Assembly: GCA_963819845.1 (NCBI GenBank)
Contig: CAWFXQ010000013.1
Span: forward strand, 1-64,000
DNA from: DATAGF01 sp963819845
GTDB lineage: Bacteria > Actinomycetota > Thermoleophilia > Miltoncostaeales > Miltoncostaeaceae
Length of the DNA: 64,000 nt
Direction: 5' to 3'
Part shown: positions 1 to 9,017 of the stretch, piece after piece
How the letters are laid out: each line of letters starts with the position of its first letter
Numbering within the stretch: position 1 is the first letter of the stretch
The notes under the pieces: generated by a model
Databases searched by the model: none
What the model saw: the letters and a program-made list of their open reading frames with translations, nothing else
Told to the model about the DNA's origin: nothing
Program-made: the position numbers and the translations under genes

Positions 1-5
1 AGGGC

Positions 6-717
6 TCAGACGACCTGGCGTGACCGTGACTCGGCCGGCCGGCAAGGCGGCTGCTCGGAGACCTCTACCGGGAGGCCCGATCGGCGCCACTCCGGAAAGC
101 CGTCCTCGAGCCGGCTGGCGCGGACGCCGTTGGCCCGGAGGGCACGCACCGCCTCGCCGGCGAAGGCGCAGTAGCTGCCCCTGCAGTAGGCCACCACGTC
201 TGCGTCGCGCGGAACCCGTGGCACCTCCTCGTAGAGCCGCTCCGGCTCGACGGACACGGCACCTGGGGATGTGTCCGGCCTCGTACTCCGCCCGGGGGCG
301 CATGTCGAGCACCGTGACCGTCCCCTGATCGAGGCGGCTCACCAGCTCATCCCGAGTGAGGGTGGCAACGTCCTCGTGCGGGCCGAGGTAGGCCTCGGCG
401 ATGCCGTCGAAGCCCGCCACATGACGGGCGGCGACATCCCGCACGGCCGCCCACAGCTCCCCGACCCGATCGCTGGTCAGCCGGTAGTGGATGCGGGTGC
501 CGTCGCGGCGGCCGGCGACGAGCCCCGCGCGCGCCAGCACCTGAAGGTGGCGGGAGGTGTTGGCCACGCTCTGGTCGATCTCCGCCGCCAGCTCATCGAC
601 GGCGCGTGACCCCTGGGCCAGTACGTTGACCAGCTCGGCGCGCCGGCCGCTGCCAAGCGCCTTGGGGACGACGGCGAGCTGATCGAACAGGGCGTTCTTG
701 GCGGCGCGGTCGCCCAT
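6..717 (-). CDS. ArsR-family regulator fused to a rhodanese domain (one frameshift)
   Basis: The N-terminal ~100 residues are an ArsR/SmtB winged helix (visible: DELAAEIDQSVANTSRHLQV, then a wing around RRDGTRIHYRL). The C-terminal ~110 residues are a rhodanese domain (LDMRPRAEYEAGHIP, then VVAYCRGSYCAFAGEA, which carries the active-site Cys loop). The two halves lie in different frames; one extra base near position 252 accounts for this, and removing it joins GHIP to GAVSVEP. The start is the ATG at 717, preceded by a GAGGAGGGA ribosome site. The gene is divergent from the methyltransferase/TusA/DsrE cluster, so it probably represses that cluster and senses a persulfide, polysulfide or thiophilic metalloid through cysteines. 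ArsR-rhodanese fusions are a known actinobacterial architecture; the ligand here is inference. Confidence 0.85.
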
Positions 718-787
718 GTCGTCGTCCCTCCTCGGGGCTCGACTCTCTCGGCAGCAGTGCTTAGAGGTTAGCGGACCTCCAAAGTGT

Positions 788-836
788 TCGCTTGATCAAT
801 TTATCGCTTGACTTTGCGAATAGGAGGGAGCAGACT
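788..836 (+). promoter_or_regulatory. Probable promoter and ArsR operator upstream of the methyltransferase cluster
   Basis: A direct repeat TCGCTTGA occurs at 788-795 and 804-811. Between and overlapping these copies is the palindrome TTGATCAA. The second copy overlaps a -35-like TTGACT (808-813), followed after 17 bp by CAGACT (831-836). An operator covering the -35 element suits repression by the adjacent ArsR protein. This AT-richer stretch stands out in the surrounding high-GC DNA. Confidence 0.5.
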
Positions 837-864
837 GCCGGGCGACACCTACCTGGGAGCAGTC

Positions 865-1671
865 ATGCAGACCTCAGCGGCACCCCGCGAACCCGACACC
901 GGGGAAGTTCGGGCCCTCGTTGATCCCGAGGCGCTGCGGGCGGAGGTGCGCCTCAAGTACGCGCAGCTCGCCACCGACCCGGATCGCGCCTTTCACTTCC
1001 ACACCGGCCGTCCACTCGCCGCCAAGCTCGGCTACCCCGCCCTGGTTCGGCGCGTTGCCCGAGGCGGCCGTGGCCAGCTTCGCCGGCGTTGACAACCCCT
1101 TCACGGCCGGGCGGATGCCGGTGGGGGGCCGGGTCCTCGACCTCGGCTCCGGCGGCGGCCTGGACTGCTTCGTCGCGGCCGAGATGGTCGGCCCGACGGG
1201 GCAGGTGATCGGCGTCTACATGACCCCCGAGATGCTCGAGCGGTCCCGGCGCGAGGCGGCGGGGCTCGGGCTGCGCAACGTGGAGTTCCGCGCCGGCATC
1301 CTCGAGCAGCTCCCCGTCCCCGACGGCTGGGCCGACGTCGTGATCAGCAACGGCGTCCTGAACCTGGTGGCGGACAAGGTGCGGGTGCTCCGCGAGGCAC
1401 TGCGCGCCCTGCGGCCCGGCGGCGTGATCCAGTTCGCCGACATCGCCGTCGGCAGGAGCGTCTCAGACGCGGCCCGCTGCGACATCGAGCTCTGGACCGA
1501 CTGCATCGCGGGCGGCCTCTCGGTCGACGCGTGGGCAGAGGCGATCGTCGCCGCCGGCTTCGGATCCGTCTCCGTCGGCTTTCCCACCGACAGCTTCGCG
1601 GCGCCCCGGGCGAATCCAGGGCGCGGGCCTACCGGGTCTTCGGCCACACCTTCCGCGCGGTCAAGCCGTGA
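865..1671 (+). CDS. ArsM-like SAM-dependent methyltransferase (two frameshifts)
   Basis: This is a class I methyltransferase that resembles arsenite methyltransferases over most of its length. Visible motifs are the SAM loop VLDLGSGGGLDCF, NVEFRAGILEQLPVPD, VVISNGVLNLVADK, RPGGVIQFADIAVG and WTDCIAGGLSVDAW. The reading frame changes near 1040 and again near 1610, each by net +1, and the corrected protein ends in RVFGHTFRAVKP. In ArsM enzymes the SN-C motif carries an arsenic-binding Cys; here it is SNG, while the Cys in DCIAGG is kept. The usual acidic residue that holds the SAM ribose also appears as Tyr (GVYMT). The substrate is therefore uncertain: an arsenical, another metalloid or a thiol compound. 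It starts at ATG 865 and is first in an operon with 4-nt overlaps. Confidence 0.75.
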
Positions 1672-1934
1672 CCGCGCCCGCCACGACCCTCGACGCACCG
1701 GGGCTGGCCTGCGTGGATCTCACGCCGCTCGTCGCGGCGACCATGCGCGGCCTTGCGCCGGGCGACGTGCTCGAGGTGCGCACCGATGATCCGGCCGCGC
1801 GCCTCGGCGTACCCGCCTGGTGCCGGCTCACCGGCAACCCGCTCCTCGGAGCGGACCACCACGGCCCGGCGCCAGCCGACCCCTCGGGGCACCGGACCAC
1901 CTTCCACATCGCAAAGAGAGAGAGCAGATCGTGA
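1668..1934 (+). CDS. TusA-like sulfurtransferase domain protein
   Basis: A protein of about 88 residues with the TusA fold pattern: LDAPGLACVDLTPLVAAT at the N-terminus, where TusA has its C-P-x-P sulfur-carrier site, then GDVLEVRTDDPAARLGVPAW and CRLTGNPLL. The Cys in GLAC is kept but the Pro that normally follows is not, so it is a divergent TusA. Its GTG start overlaps the TGA of the methyltransferase (GTGA), and its stop overlaps the DsrE start in the same way. The tight coupling suggests that it relays sulfane sulfur to or from DsrE and the rhodanese-fused regulator; that is inference from context. Confidence 0.7.
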   Translation: MTAPATTLDAPGLACVDLTPLVAATMRGLAPGDVLEVRTDDPAARLGVPAWCRLTGNPLLGADHHGPAPADPSGHRTTFHIAKRESRS

Positions 1935-2314
1935 GCACCGCCGACCCGACCGCCACGCCCGAGATCCTCATCCAGGGCACCCACGGAGCAGACGATCCCG
2001 AGAAGGCGACGCTGCCCTTCATCGTGGGCAACGTCGCCGCCAGCGCCGACCGGGACACCGTCGTCTTCCTGACCTCGGAGGCCGTCCGCCTGGCAACCCG
2101 CGGATACGCGGACGACGTCGTGTTCGCCAGCCACCCACCGACGGGGAGACTCCTGTCCGACTTCGTCGCCAACGGGGGCCGCGTCTGGGCCTGCGGGGCG
2201 TGCACCGGCCCGCGGGGGATCACCTCCGACGACCTGGTCGATGGCGCCACGATCGTGACCGCCGCCAACCTGGCCGAGGCGCTCGCCGACGGCGCCCGGT
2301 CCGTCGCGTTCTGA
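1931..2314 (+). CDS. DsrE-family protein
   Basis: A 127-residue DsrE/DsrF-like protein. The Rossmann-like core is visible as LPFIVGNVAASADRDTVVFL and TSEAVRLATRGYAD, ending with a Cys-containing segment (VWACGACTGPRGI) that matches the sulfur-binding Cys position of DsrE relatives, and a C-terminal ANLAEALADGARSVAF. Members of this family bind and pass persulfide sulfur. The GTG start at 1931 overlaps the TusA-like stop, and the TGA overlaps the next ATG, so all four genes are translationally coupled. Confidence 0.8.
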   Translation: MSTADPTATPEILIQGTHGADDPEKATLPFIVGNVAASADRDTVVFLTSEAVRLATRGYADDVVFASHPPTGRLLSDFVANGGRVWACGACTGPRGITSDDLVDGATIVTAANLAEALADGARSVAF

Positions 2315-2823
2315 TGGGGCTCCGGGAGATCGAGGGCACGGTGCGGACGACGAGCCGGCCCAGCGCCGGGTCGGCAGCACCATCCCCGCCCAGTGACCGC
2401 CTCGTGTTCGACCCGTCCTGGCTCGGGGACGTCCCGCCGCCAGCCCGCCCACTCCTGATGTTCGACGGCCGCTGCCCGTTCTGCCGGGCGGCCGCCAGGC
2501 TCGTCGAGAGGGTCGATCACCGCGGGCGCCTCGTGCTGCTGAGCTGGGACGACGATGCGGCCGCGCCCTACGCCGCGCGGATCCCCGAGCACGAGTTCTG
2601 GGCGTCGTGGCAACTCATCGAGCCCACCGGCCTGAGGATGATGCACGGCCCGGCGGCCATCCGCCTCCTCGAGCACGTGCCCGCGACGCGTTGGCTGGGC
2701 TGGACCCTGCGCACCCTGCGGCTCACGCCGCTCGTCACCGCGGTCAACCGACTTCTCGGCCGGATCCGGAGGCCGCTCAGTCGATTCTTCCCGAACCCTT
2801 GGGTGCCGCGCCGCTGGCCGTAG
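2314..2823 (+). CDS. DCC family (DUF393) thiol-disulfide oxidoreductase-like protein
   Basis: A 169-residue protein with the DCC signature LLMFDGRCPFCRAAARLVER (residues ~48-67), a thioredoxin-like domain with a CxxC pair. It continues with LVLLSWDDDAAAPYAARIPE and a C-terminal WLGWTLRTL and LGRIRRPLSRFF region typical of the family. The first ~45 residues are a Ser/Pro-rich extension. It overlaps DsrE by ATGA and closes the sulfur-type set ahead of the MFS gene. Its redox partner cannot be read from the sequence. Confidence 0.8.
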   Translation: MGLREIEGTVRTTSRPSAGSAAPSPPSDRLVFDPSWLGDVPPPARPLLMFDGRCPFCRAAARLVERVDHRGRLVLLSWDDDAAAPYAARIPEHEFWASWQLIEPTGLRMMHGPAAIRLLEHVPATRWLGWTLRTLRLTPLVTAVNRLLGRIRRPLSRFFPNPWVPRRWP

Positions 2824-2935
2824 CGGCCTCCGCGCGGTGATTCAGCGGACCTCGCGGCCTGACGCCCGCGCCTCGGGGCGTCCACCGGCCGGCAAACCGA
2901 CCGGTCAACTCATTCACACACAGGAAGGTTCCACC

Positions 2936-4423
2936 ATGAGCACGCGTGACACACCGGCGACGACGAGAGCGGGGCTGATCCTCGCCCTCGTCTGCGCCGG
3001 CCAGTTCATGGTCATCCTCGACCTCATGATCGTGAATGTCGCCCTCCCGTCGATCCAGCTGGATCTCGGCGTCAGCCAGAACGATCTCCAATGGGCGGTG
3101 GTTGCCTACGGGATCTTCCTCGGGGGATTCCTACTCCTCGGCGGACGCGCCGCCGACCTGCTCGGGCGCCGGAAGGTGTTCGTCACCGGCGTCCTCGTCT
3201 TCGCGGGGTCCTCCCTCGTCGCCGGCCTGTCGACGACGCTCGGGGTCCTGGTCATCGCTCGCGGCGCCCAGGGCTTCGGGGCCGCGCTCACCGCGTCGGC
3301 GGCGCTGTCGATCCTGACGGCCACCTTCGAGGAGGGCCCCGCCCGCACCAAGGCGCTGGGCATCTGGGGGGCGGTCTCGGCGTCGGGCGGGACCGTCGGC
3401 GTGGTGATGTCCGGCTTGCTGACCGACGGCCCCGGGTGGGAGTGGGCCTTCTTCATCAACGTGCCGGTCGGGATCGCCCTGGTGGGCCGGAGCGTTCTGG
3501 TTCCTGGCCGAGACCTACGGCGAGCGCCAGGCCGAGCTTCGACGTCCTCGGGGCGGTGACGATCACCGCGGGCCTCCTGCTCCTGGTGTTCGGCGTCAAC
3601 CGAGGCGAGATCTGGGGCTGGACCGACTCGCGCACGGTCGGCGTGCTCGTGGCCTCGCTCGTCCTGCACATCGCGTTCCTCGTGATCGAGACCCGGGTCA
3701 CGCAGCCGCTCGTCCCCCTGGGGCGCGTCAGGAACCGGACGGTCGGCCTCGCAAACGCCACCGCCTTCCTGGTCCTGGCCGCGTTCTTCTCGCTGATCTT
3801 CATCGGGACCCTCTTCATGCAGCAGGTCCTCGGCTACAGCGCCCTCGAGGCCGGGCTGGCCTGGCTCACCGTCTCGGTGCCCGCGCTCGTGGCGGCGGCG
3901 ACGACCGGGGCCGTGCTGGTCGAGCGGATCGGCGTGCGCCCGATCCTGGTCGCCGGGCTCACGATCCTGATGATCGCGCTCTTCGGCCTGTCCCAGCTGG
4001 ACGCCGGCTCGAGCCTTCGCGAGCGGCCTCGTGCCGTGGTTCATCCTGTCCGGCCTCGGGATCGGGCTGTGCTTCCCCGCGGCCCAGGTCGCGGCCTTCA
4101 CCGGCTTCGACGAGAGCGATAGCGGGCTCGCCTCGGGTCTGGTGAACACGTCGCAGGAGGTCGGAGGCGCCGTCGGTGTGGCGGTGCTGGCGGCCGTCGC
4201 GATCGCGGTCACGGACGACGCGGCCGCCACGGGCACGGGCCAGGTCAACGCCCTCGCCGACGGGTTCGCGCGGGCGTTCCTCATCGGCGGGTTCGTCGCG
4301 ATCGCCGGCATCGTGATGGCGCTGCTCCTGCGCCGGCCGACCGTCGCCGCGGCGGCCCGCGAGCATGACGACGCCCCGGCGGCCGAGGGCGTGATCGTCG
4401 CCGAGGGCACGACGGCGGCATGA
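2936..4423 (+). CDS. MFS transporter, DHA2 (14-TM) type (three frameshifts)
   Basis: A drug:H+ antiporter-like permease. The start has QFMVILDLMIVNVALPSIQ and GRAADLLGRRKVFVTG, the family D-(R/K)xGRR signature. The end has LVNTSQEVGGAVGVAVLAAV. A Shine-Dalgarno AGGAAGG precedes the ATG. The frame moves by net +1 near 3488, 3530 and 4018; correcting these gives one continuous protein of about 490 residues. It lies 110 bp after the DCC gene and may be the export arm of the ArsR-regulated cluster, by analogy with arsenical or thiol-conjugate pumps, but the family is also used for drugs. Confidence 0.8.
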
Positions 4424-4521
4424 CGGGCTGACGCGGGACGGGCGCGCGCGGCTGGGCGGTCCCCGGATAGCGCCTGAGGTAGCGTCTCGCCTTGACCCCT
4501 CGCTCGACCTGAGGAGAGTGC

Positions 4522-5196
4522 GTGTCAGGACGCCGGTTGCCACTCTGGATCGCGGGCGCTCTCGTCGCTGCGACGACGCTCGTCGTCGGCGCGTGCGGAG
4601 GAGGGGACGATGCGGCCGAGGCCGGCAGCACGGCAGCCACCGCCGCCCCGCCGGCGACCGCGTCCTCTTCCTTCAACGCCGAGGACGCCCTCATCGCCCT
4701 CTCGGATCTGCCCACCGGATGGGCCGTTGACCCCGAGGAGGATGACGACGACGACGACGGGTTCTGCGGACGGGACGAGGACATCCCCTCGCTCGCCGGC
4801 GTCGAAGCCGTGAGCAAGGCGGAGGCTCAGTTCGCCGAGGGCGGAAACATCCCCGTGCTGTTCCATTTCGTCGGCGCCTATGCGCCAGGCGATGCGGAGA
4901 TCTCCTTCGCCAAGTTCGAGGAGATTGTGACCGACTGCACCTCCATTGAGAGCGACGGGACGACCCTCAAGATCGCCCCGGTTTCGTTCCCAGAGCTGGG
5001 CGACGAGTCCGTCCCGCTCCTCGTCTCAGCGGAGGAACAGGGGGTCACCGTGAGCCTCTACTTCGTCTTCGTCCGGGTTGCCGACGGCATCACCATCGTC
5101 GGTTACGGTGGGCTCGCGACCGACGTCGCCGAGGCCGAGAAGTTCGTCAGGCTGGCCGTAAAGAAGCTGGAACAGGCCCAAGGGATCTCGTCGTGA
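4522..5196 (+). CDS. Predicted lipoprotein, PknH sensor-like
   Basis: A 224-residue secreted protein. The signal segment LWIAGALVAATTLVVGACGG ends in a lipobox (VGAC), then comes a Ser/Thr/Ala linker and a globular domain containing LIALSDLPTGWAVDPEE and a very acidic run near residue 72. The overall layout (DLPxGW start, paired cysteines, C-terminal alternating beta strands) recalls the PknH extracellular sensor-like domain; this is a weak match by eye. The GTG at 4522 is preceded by GAGGAGA. It overlaps the next gene by GTGA. Confidence 0.7.
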   Translation: MSGRRLPLWIAGALVAATTLVVGACGGGDDAAEAGSTAATAAPPATASSSFNAEDALIALSDLPTGWAVDPEEDDDDDDGFCGRDEDIPSLAGVEAVSKAEAQFAEGGNIPVLFHFVGAYAPGDAEISFAKFEEIVTDCTSIESDGTTLKIAPVSFPELGDESVPLLVSAEEQGVTVSLYFVFVRVADGITIVGYGGLATDVAEAEKFVRLAVKKLEQAQGISS

Positions 5197-5408
5197 GCCA
5201 CCCCCCGCTCGACCGCTGGGCTGAGGACGAGGCTCTGCGCGAGCTTGCCCGCCTCGCCCGGGACCTGCCGAACGTGGATGCCGGCGAGGCGTGGCGCCGA
5301 CTGGGGCGGTTGAGCGACGAGCAGCGCGGAACGATCATCGGGGCGCTCGAGGGAGACGAGACGGGCCGGCGGCGCTCGACACGCCCCGGCCTCGGCACCG
5401 GAGGATGA
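5193..5408 (+). CDS. Small conserved-looking soluble protein coupled to the lipoprotein
   Basis: A 71-residue, strongly charged protein (WAEDEALRELARLARDLPNV, then WRRLGRLSDEQRGTIIGAL). It is all helical in appearance, with no signal peptide or membrane segment. The start overlaps the lipoprotein stop by GTGA, so the two are co-translated. I do not recognise a family; it may be a small cytoplasmic partner of the lipoprotein. Confidence 0.55.
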   Translation: MSHPPLDRWAEDEALRELARLARDLPNVDAGEAWRRLGRLSDEQRGTIIGALEGDETGRRRSTRPGLGTGG

Positions 5409-5430
5409 GTCCGATGCGAGAGGGAATCTA

Positions 5431-6114
5431 GTGGCGTCGGCGTGGGTTGATCGGATCGCCACCCGCACCGGCAAGCGCCGTTTTCGGGTGCGCTATCGCC
5501 TCGGGCGGGGAGAGCTCCCCGCGATACGGGGGCACCTTCCCCACCCTCCGCGAGGCGCGCATCCGGCGCGACTACATCGCCGGCGAACTCGCCGCCCTAC
5601 GGGTGCCGGTGCTGGCGACCGGCGAGCTGCCCCCCACCCTCACACTGGCGGCAGTCTGCGAGGCCTGGCGGGCGTCGCGGATCGACGTGGCCGAGGCGAC
5701 CCGCACGCTGCACCGGGTCGCCCTGGCCCGGTTCCTGCCGACCCTCGGCGGCCGGGACGTGTCCAGCATCACGGCCGCCGACGTGGCCGCGGCGATCGCC
5801 CAGCTGCACGGCGACGGCACGCTGTCCTCGAGCTAGTGCCCCGCGAGGACCGCGAGGCCGACGCCCCGGTGTTCGCCGGACTGACCCAGGCCCGCCTGCG
5901 GACCGACGTCGCCCGCGCCTGCCGGGCCACCGGTACGCCGCTCTGGTCGCCGCACAAGCTGCGCCACCGGCGCCTGACGCTGTGGCACCTGGCGGGCGTC
6001 CCGGCCGCCGAGATGGGTCGGCGGGTCGGCCAGCGGCGCCTTAGCGTGACCCTCGACGTCTACTCGCACGTCGTCCTGGACCGGCGCGAGATCGACCGGG
6101 CGGCCTTCCTCTAG
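5431..6114 (+). pseudogene. Tyrosine recombinase/phage integrase remnant with internal deletion
   Basis: The N-terminal part has the AMIR core-binding features of actinobacterial integrases (WVDRIATRTGKRRFRVRYRL, GGTFPTLREARIRRDYIAGE, then TLGGRDVSSITAADVAAAI). The frame moves +1 near 5503. The frame then stops at TAG 5834-5836 just after the core-binding domain, and the remaining frame carries only the end of the catalytic domain: HKLRHRRLTLWHLAGV and RRLSVTLDVYSHVV with the active-site Tyr. The segment that should hold the first catalytic Arg is missing, so this cannot be an active recombinase. No att repeat or tRNA is adjacent. Confidence 0.75.
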
Positions 6115-6159
6115 AGTCGTCCCGGTGCGTCCGCCGGTGCGTATGCTTCCCGGCCGAAC

Positions 6160-6400
6160 ATGCCCGTTTGCAGGGTAGGTCCGAGGCCTGCCGGGCGCAC
6201 TCCTCGAACTCCCTGCATGAGCGGATCTTCCACGTCGCCGGTCCCGGCCCGAACGGCGGGTGGCGGGTGATCGAGGTCTGGGAGTCGGAGGAGGACGCGA
6301 AGCGGTTCGTCGCCGAACGCCTGCTGCCCGCCCTCGAGGCGGTCGGAGCCCCCGCGCCCCCTCTGCCCGAATCTGGCCGGTGCACAACCACATGACGTAA
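6160..6400 (+). pseudogene. Remnant of a small antibiotic-biosynthesis-monooxygenase-like protein
   Basis: A readable core (IFHVAGPGPNGGWRVIEVWE, then SEEDAKRFVAERLLPALEAV) resembles small dimeric alpha-beta-barrel proteins. The upstream ATG at 6160 gives MPVCRVG and then loses frame. At the 3' end a -1 type shift is needed to reach IWPVHNHMT and the TAA at 6398. It lacks the usual central segment, so it is either a decayed copy or heavily error-affected. Confidence 0.45.
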
Positions 6401-6870
6401 GGCGTGGGAGGACCGAACGACGGGTACGCAGGCTGGCGAGGCGAAGCGAGCGCGAGCCGAACGCGGGCGGGCCTCGTCGGCCTCCTCGCCGTGGCGCTCG
6501 TCGCCTCATCCCAGGTGGCGAGCGCGGCGCCGCAGATCCTCGCCACTCGTGCCTCGGTGGTCTGGGGAAGCGCCGGAGCGGTGGCCGACCCGGCAGGACG
6601 CCTGAAGCTGGACGGGGCCCTGGGCGCCGGTGAGCTCCCCCTGGCCCGCGGCAGGCGGTGATCGGGCCGCGGCGAGGACGGCGCGCCGGTCCCGCTCGGG
6701 TGGTCAGCGACCTCGTGGACCCCACGGCGCGGTGATCGTCGCCGTCCTGCAGGACCACGGCGCGGCTCACGACGACCCCGAGCTGCTGGAGAGGCAGCTG
6801 ACCTCATTCCAGGGCGCCTGCAACCCCGGGTGCGAGGACGTCCCAGGCCGCCGGGCACCTTCCCGGACCC
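6401..6870. other. 470-bp stretch with no convincing gene
   Basis: One plus-strand frame (6404-6661) contains a signal-peptide-like segment (VGLLAVALVASSQVASAAPQ) and then 40 residues without a recognisable domain. No ribosome site fits its start. The rest, up to the convergent reductase gene ending at 6871, gives only short composition-driven frames. This is probably degraded accessory DNA next to the integrase remnant. Confidence 0.35.
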
Positions 6871-7518
6871 TCACCGGGTGAAGGTGAGATGGGTGACCCC
6901 GCTGGGCGTCGACACCGCCTCCACCTCGTACTGCTGCTCCAACGCCTCCAACCCGTCCCACAACCGCACACCGCGACCGAGGAGGATCGGGACCTGCACG
7001 ACGTGCAGGTGGTCGACGAGCCCGGCGGCGAGGAACTCGCGGAGCATCGTCGGGCCACCCCCGATACGGACGTCCTGGCCGGCGGCGGCCTGCCGAGCTG
7101 CGTCGAGCGCGTCTGCCGGCGCGGCGTCGAGGAAGTGGAACGTCGTACCGCCCTCCATCTCCAGCGGCGGCCGCGGGTGATGGGTCAGGACGTACGTCGG
7201 GGTGTGGAACGGCGGATTGTCTCCCCACCATCCGCGCCACTCCGGGGCGTCCTGCCAACCCGGGGGGCCGAACTTGCCGGCGCCCATGATCTCCGCGCCG
7301 ATGCCGTGCTCGTGACGCTCGGCGAAGGCGTTGTCGACGCCGGCAGTGCCGGCGGCGTCCGTCGCGAGGAGACCGAGCAGATCCCAGAATCGGGTCGCGA
7401 ACATCCACTCGTGGAGCCGATGACCGGCGTGACCGAACGGGGCGTCGGCGGCCTGGCCTTCACCGGTGGCGAAGCCGTCGAGCGAGATCGAGAAGTTGTG
7501 GACTCTGGCGCGCGACAT
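6871..7518 (-). CDS. Dihydrofolate reductase/RibD C-terminal domain family protein
   Basis: A 215-residue intact protein. The start VHNFSISLDGFATGEGQ is the typical N-terminal strand of the RibD_C/DHFR-like family. The C-terminal half has VRIGGGPTMLREFLAAGLVD and the closing strand VQVPILLGRGVRLWDGL, which matches the substrate/cofactor-site pattern of these reductases. Most relatives are uncharacterised NADPH-dependent reductases rather than true DHFR. It is the downstream gene of a minus-strand pair with the secreted protein at 7619. Confidence 0.85.
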   Translation of the reverse strand: MSRARVHNFSISLDGFATGEGQAADAPFGHAGHRLHEWMFATRFWDLLGLLATDAAGTAGVDNAFAERHEHGIGAEIMGAGKFGPPGWQDAPEWRGWWGDNPPFHTPTYVLTHHPRPPLEMEGGTTFHFLDAAPADALDAARQAAAGQDVRIGGGPTMLREFLAAGLVDHLHVVQVPILLGRGVRLWDGLEALEQQYEVEAVSTPSGVTHLTFTR

Positions 7519-7618
7519 GGCGGCTCCTTCGGTCGTCGATGCAGGCGTCAGACTGGTGACCTTTCCCGCAGGGCCAACTCATCGGCTCGCCCTCTGGACT
7601 CGCCGTGTGAACCCGGCG

Positions 7619-8412
7619 TCAGCGGATCAGAATCGGCGGCGCGCCGAGAGGCGGGCAGGTCAGCCTGGTGCTGATCCATTCCCTGCCGGGCCTGAGCACG
7701 CCGAGCCGCTGTCTCAGGACGAACGCGACCTTGACGTAGAACACGGCGGGTTCCTCGTGGCCGGGCAGGCCCAGGCGTGGGCAGTATCCCGGCCGAGTCA
7801 GCTCCACCCTGAGGCGCGTTCCGTTGTCGCTGCACCCGCCCGCGCACGGAATCAGCGACGCGAAGCTGCCGAAGCCAACGGCCTTGCGTCCGCCGAACCG
7901 CTTCCAGCGCACGCCGCGGGCGGCGCCGGCGATGCCGATGCGAACCTCTCGTGGGCGCACCTTGAAGGTCTCCCGCCCGGCCCATCGCGGTTGAAGTGCG
8001 CGACGCCGACCCGCCGCGTGAAGCCGACCTCGACGTCGAAGTGGGCGAACCAGGGTCGATTCACCGGCGGGGTGGCCTCCGCGTCGGGGTCGCAGACGCG
8101 ATCTCCGTCTGCGACGGCGGTGAAGATGACCGCGTTGCCCTGGACGGACACGTTGGTGAGTTGCGCGTCAGAATTCTCACTCCGGGCGCCGACCGGCGGC
8201 CGCTGGACCCGAACGTCGCGCACCCCCGCCGGCAGCGTCAGCGTCGCGGACGCCGACACGCCGCAACCGACGCCCTCGATGACGCTCGCATCGGGGGCGA
8301 GCAGCGGGGCCACGACGGAGTTGCGCGGCGTGAGCGTCAACTCCGCGGCACCGGACGGGCAGACCACCACGGTGGCGAGTGCCACGACTGCTGCTGCGCT
8401 CAGACGACGCAT
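7619..8412 (-). CDS. Secreted protein of unknown function (one frameshift)
   Basis: The N-terminus is a signal peptide (MRRLSAAAVVALATVVVC, then PSGAAELTLTPRN). The mature part is beta-rich: GCGVSASATLTLPAGVRDVR, VSVQGNAVIFTAVADGDRVC, and later WKRFGGRKAVGFGSF and a Cys-rich CAGGCSDNGTRL. The two halves sit in different frames; a single missing base near 7970 reconnects them at ETFKVRPREVRIGI. No family is recognised. The paired cysteines suggest extracellular disulfides. Confidence 0.55.
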
Positions 8413-8542
8413 GGCCGGAGAGGCGAGGGTAACTCAGGAGGCGGAGCATTGACCAGGTTGAGCTGAAGCGAGGACCGGAGCCATGGCGATCGAGGGCGCC
8501 TCCCCGGTGGTCCTCCCGCAGGTGGCGCTCGCCGTGCCCGGT

Positions 8543-8878
8543 TCAGCCCTTCTTCGCGTCCACGGCACGGCGCAGCTGCTCCTTGTTCATCGACGACCGG
8601 CCCTCGATGCCGAGGCGCTTGGCCTCCGCGTAGAGCTGGTCGCGGGTGCGACCGCGCGGGCCCCCTCGCCCGGAGCGCAGGCCGCCGCGCCGGCCGGATG
8701 AGATGTCGCGGGTCGAGGTCGGCGAGGCGGTCGCCGCCTCGCCGGCCCGGGCGCGCTCCTTGTTGACCGTCCGCGCGGCGATCTCCTTCGCCCGCGCGTC
8801 CGACTCGCCGCGGGCCTTCGCCGAGTCGCGGATGTGCTCGTACTGGCGCTCGCGCTTCGGGCTGCTGCCGCGGGGCAT
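8543..8878 (-). CDS. DUF7218-type 'plasmid stabilization' family small basic protein with Rho_N-like tail
   Basis: A 111-residue protein starting MPRGSSPKRERQYEHIRDSA. The pattern SPKRERQYEHI...IAARTVNKERARAGE...TSTRDISSGRRGGLRSGRGG is a widespread actinobacterial small protein often labelled plasmid stabilization. The last ~35 residues (TRDQLYAEAKRLGIEGRSSM, then NKEQLRRAV) look like a SAP/Rho N-terminal helix-extension-helix that can bind nucleic acid. Start at the ATG at 8878 with GGAGGGTCGAC just upstream. Confidence 0.75.
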   Translation of the reverse strand: MPRGSSPKRERQYEHIRDSAKARGESDARAKEIAARTVNKERARAGEAATASPTSTRDISSGRRGGLRSGRGGPRGRTRDQLYAEAKRLGIEGRSSMNKEQLRRAVDAKKG

Positions 8879-9017
8879 GTCGACCCTCCTTCGTCCGGAT
8901 GCGTGACGGGAGTGGTACCCGCGCCGACCGCGCCCACAACACCCCTCCGATCCCGGTTTCGGCCGACGCCCGAGGGGTACCCCCGGGTCAGCCAGATCAC
9001 CGACACGAAGGAGCGCG

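Noticed and set aside
5431..6114. Active prophage or integrative element
   Set aside because: The recombinase lacks part of its catalytic domain, and no phage structural, excisionase, relaxase or att sequences are visible.
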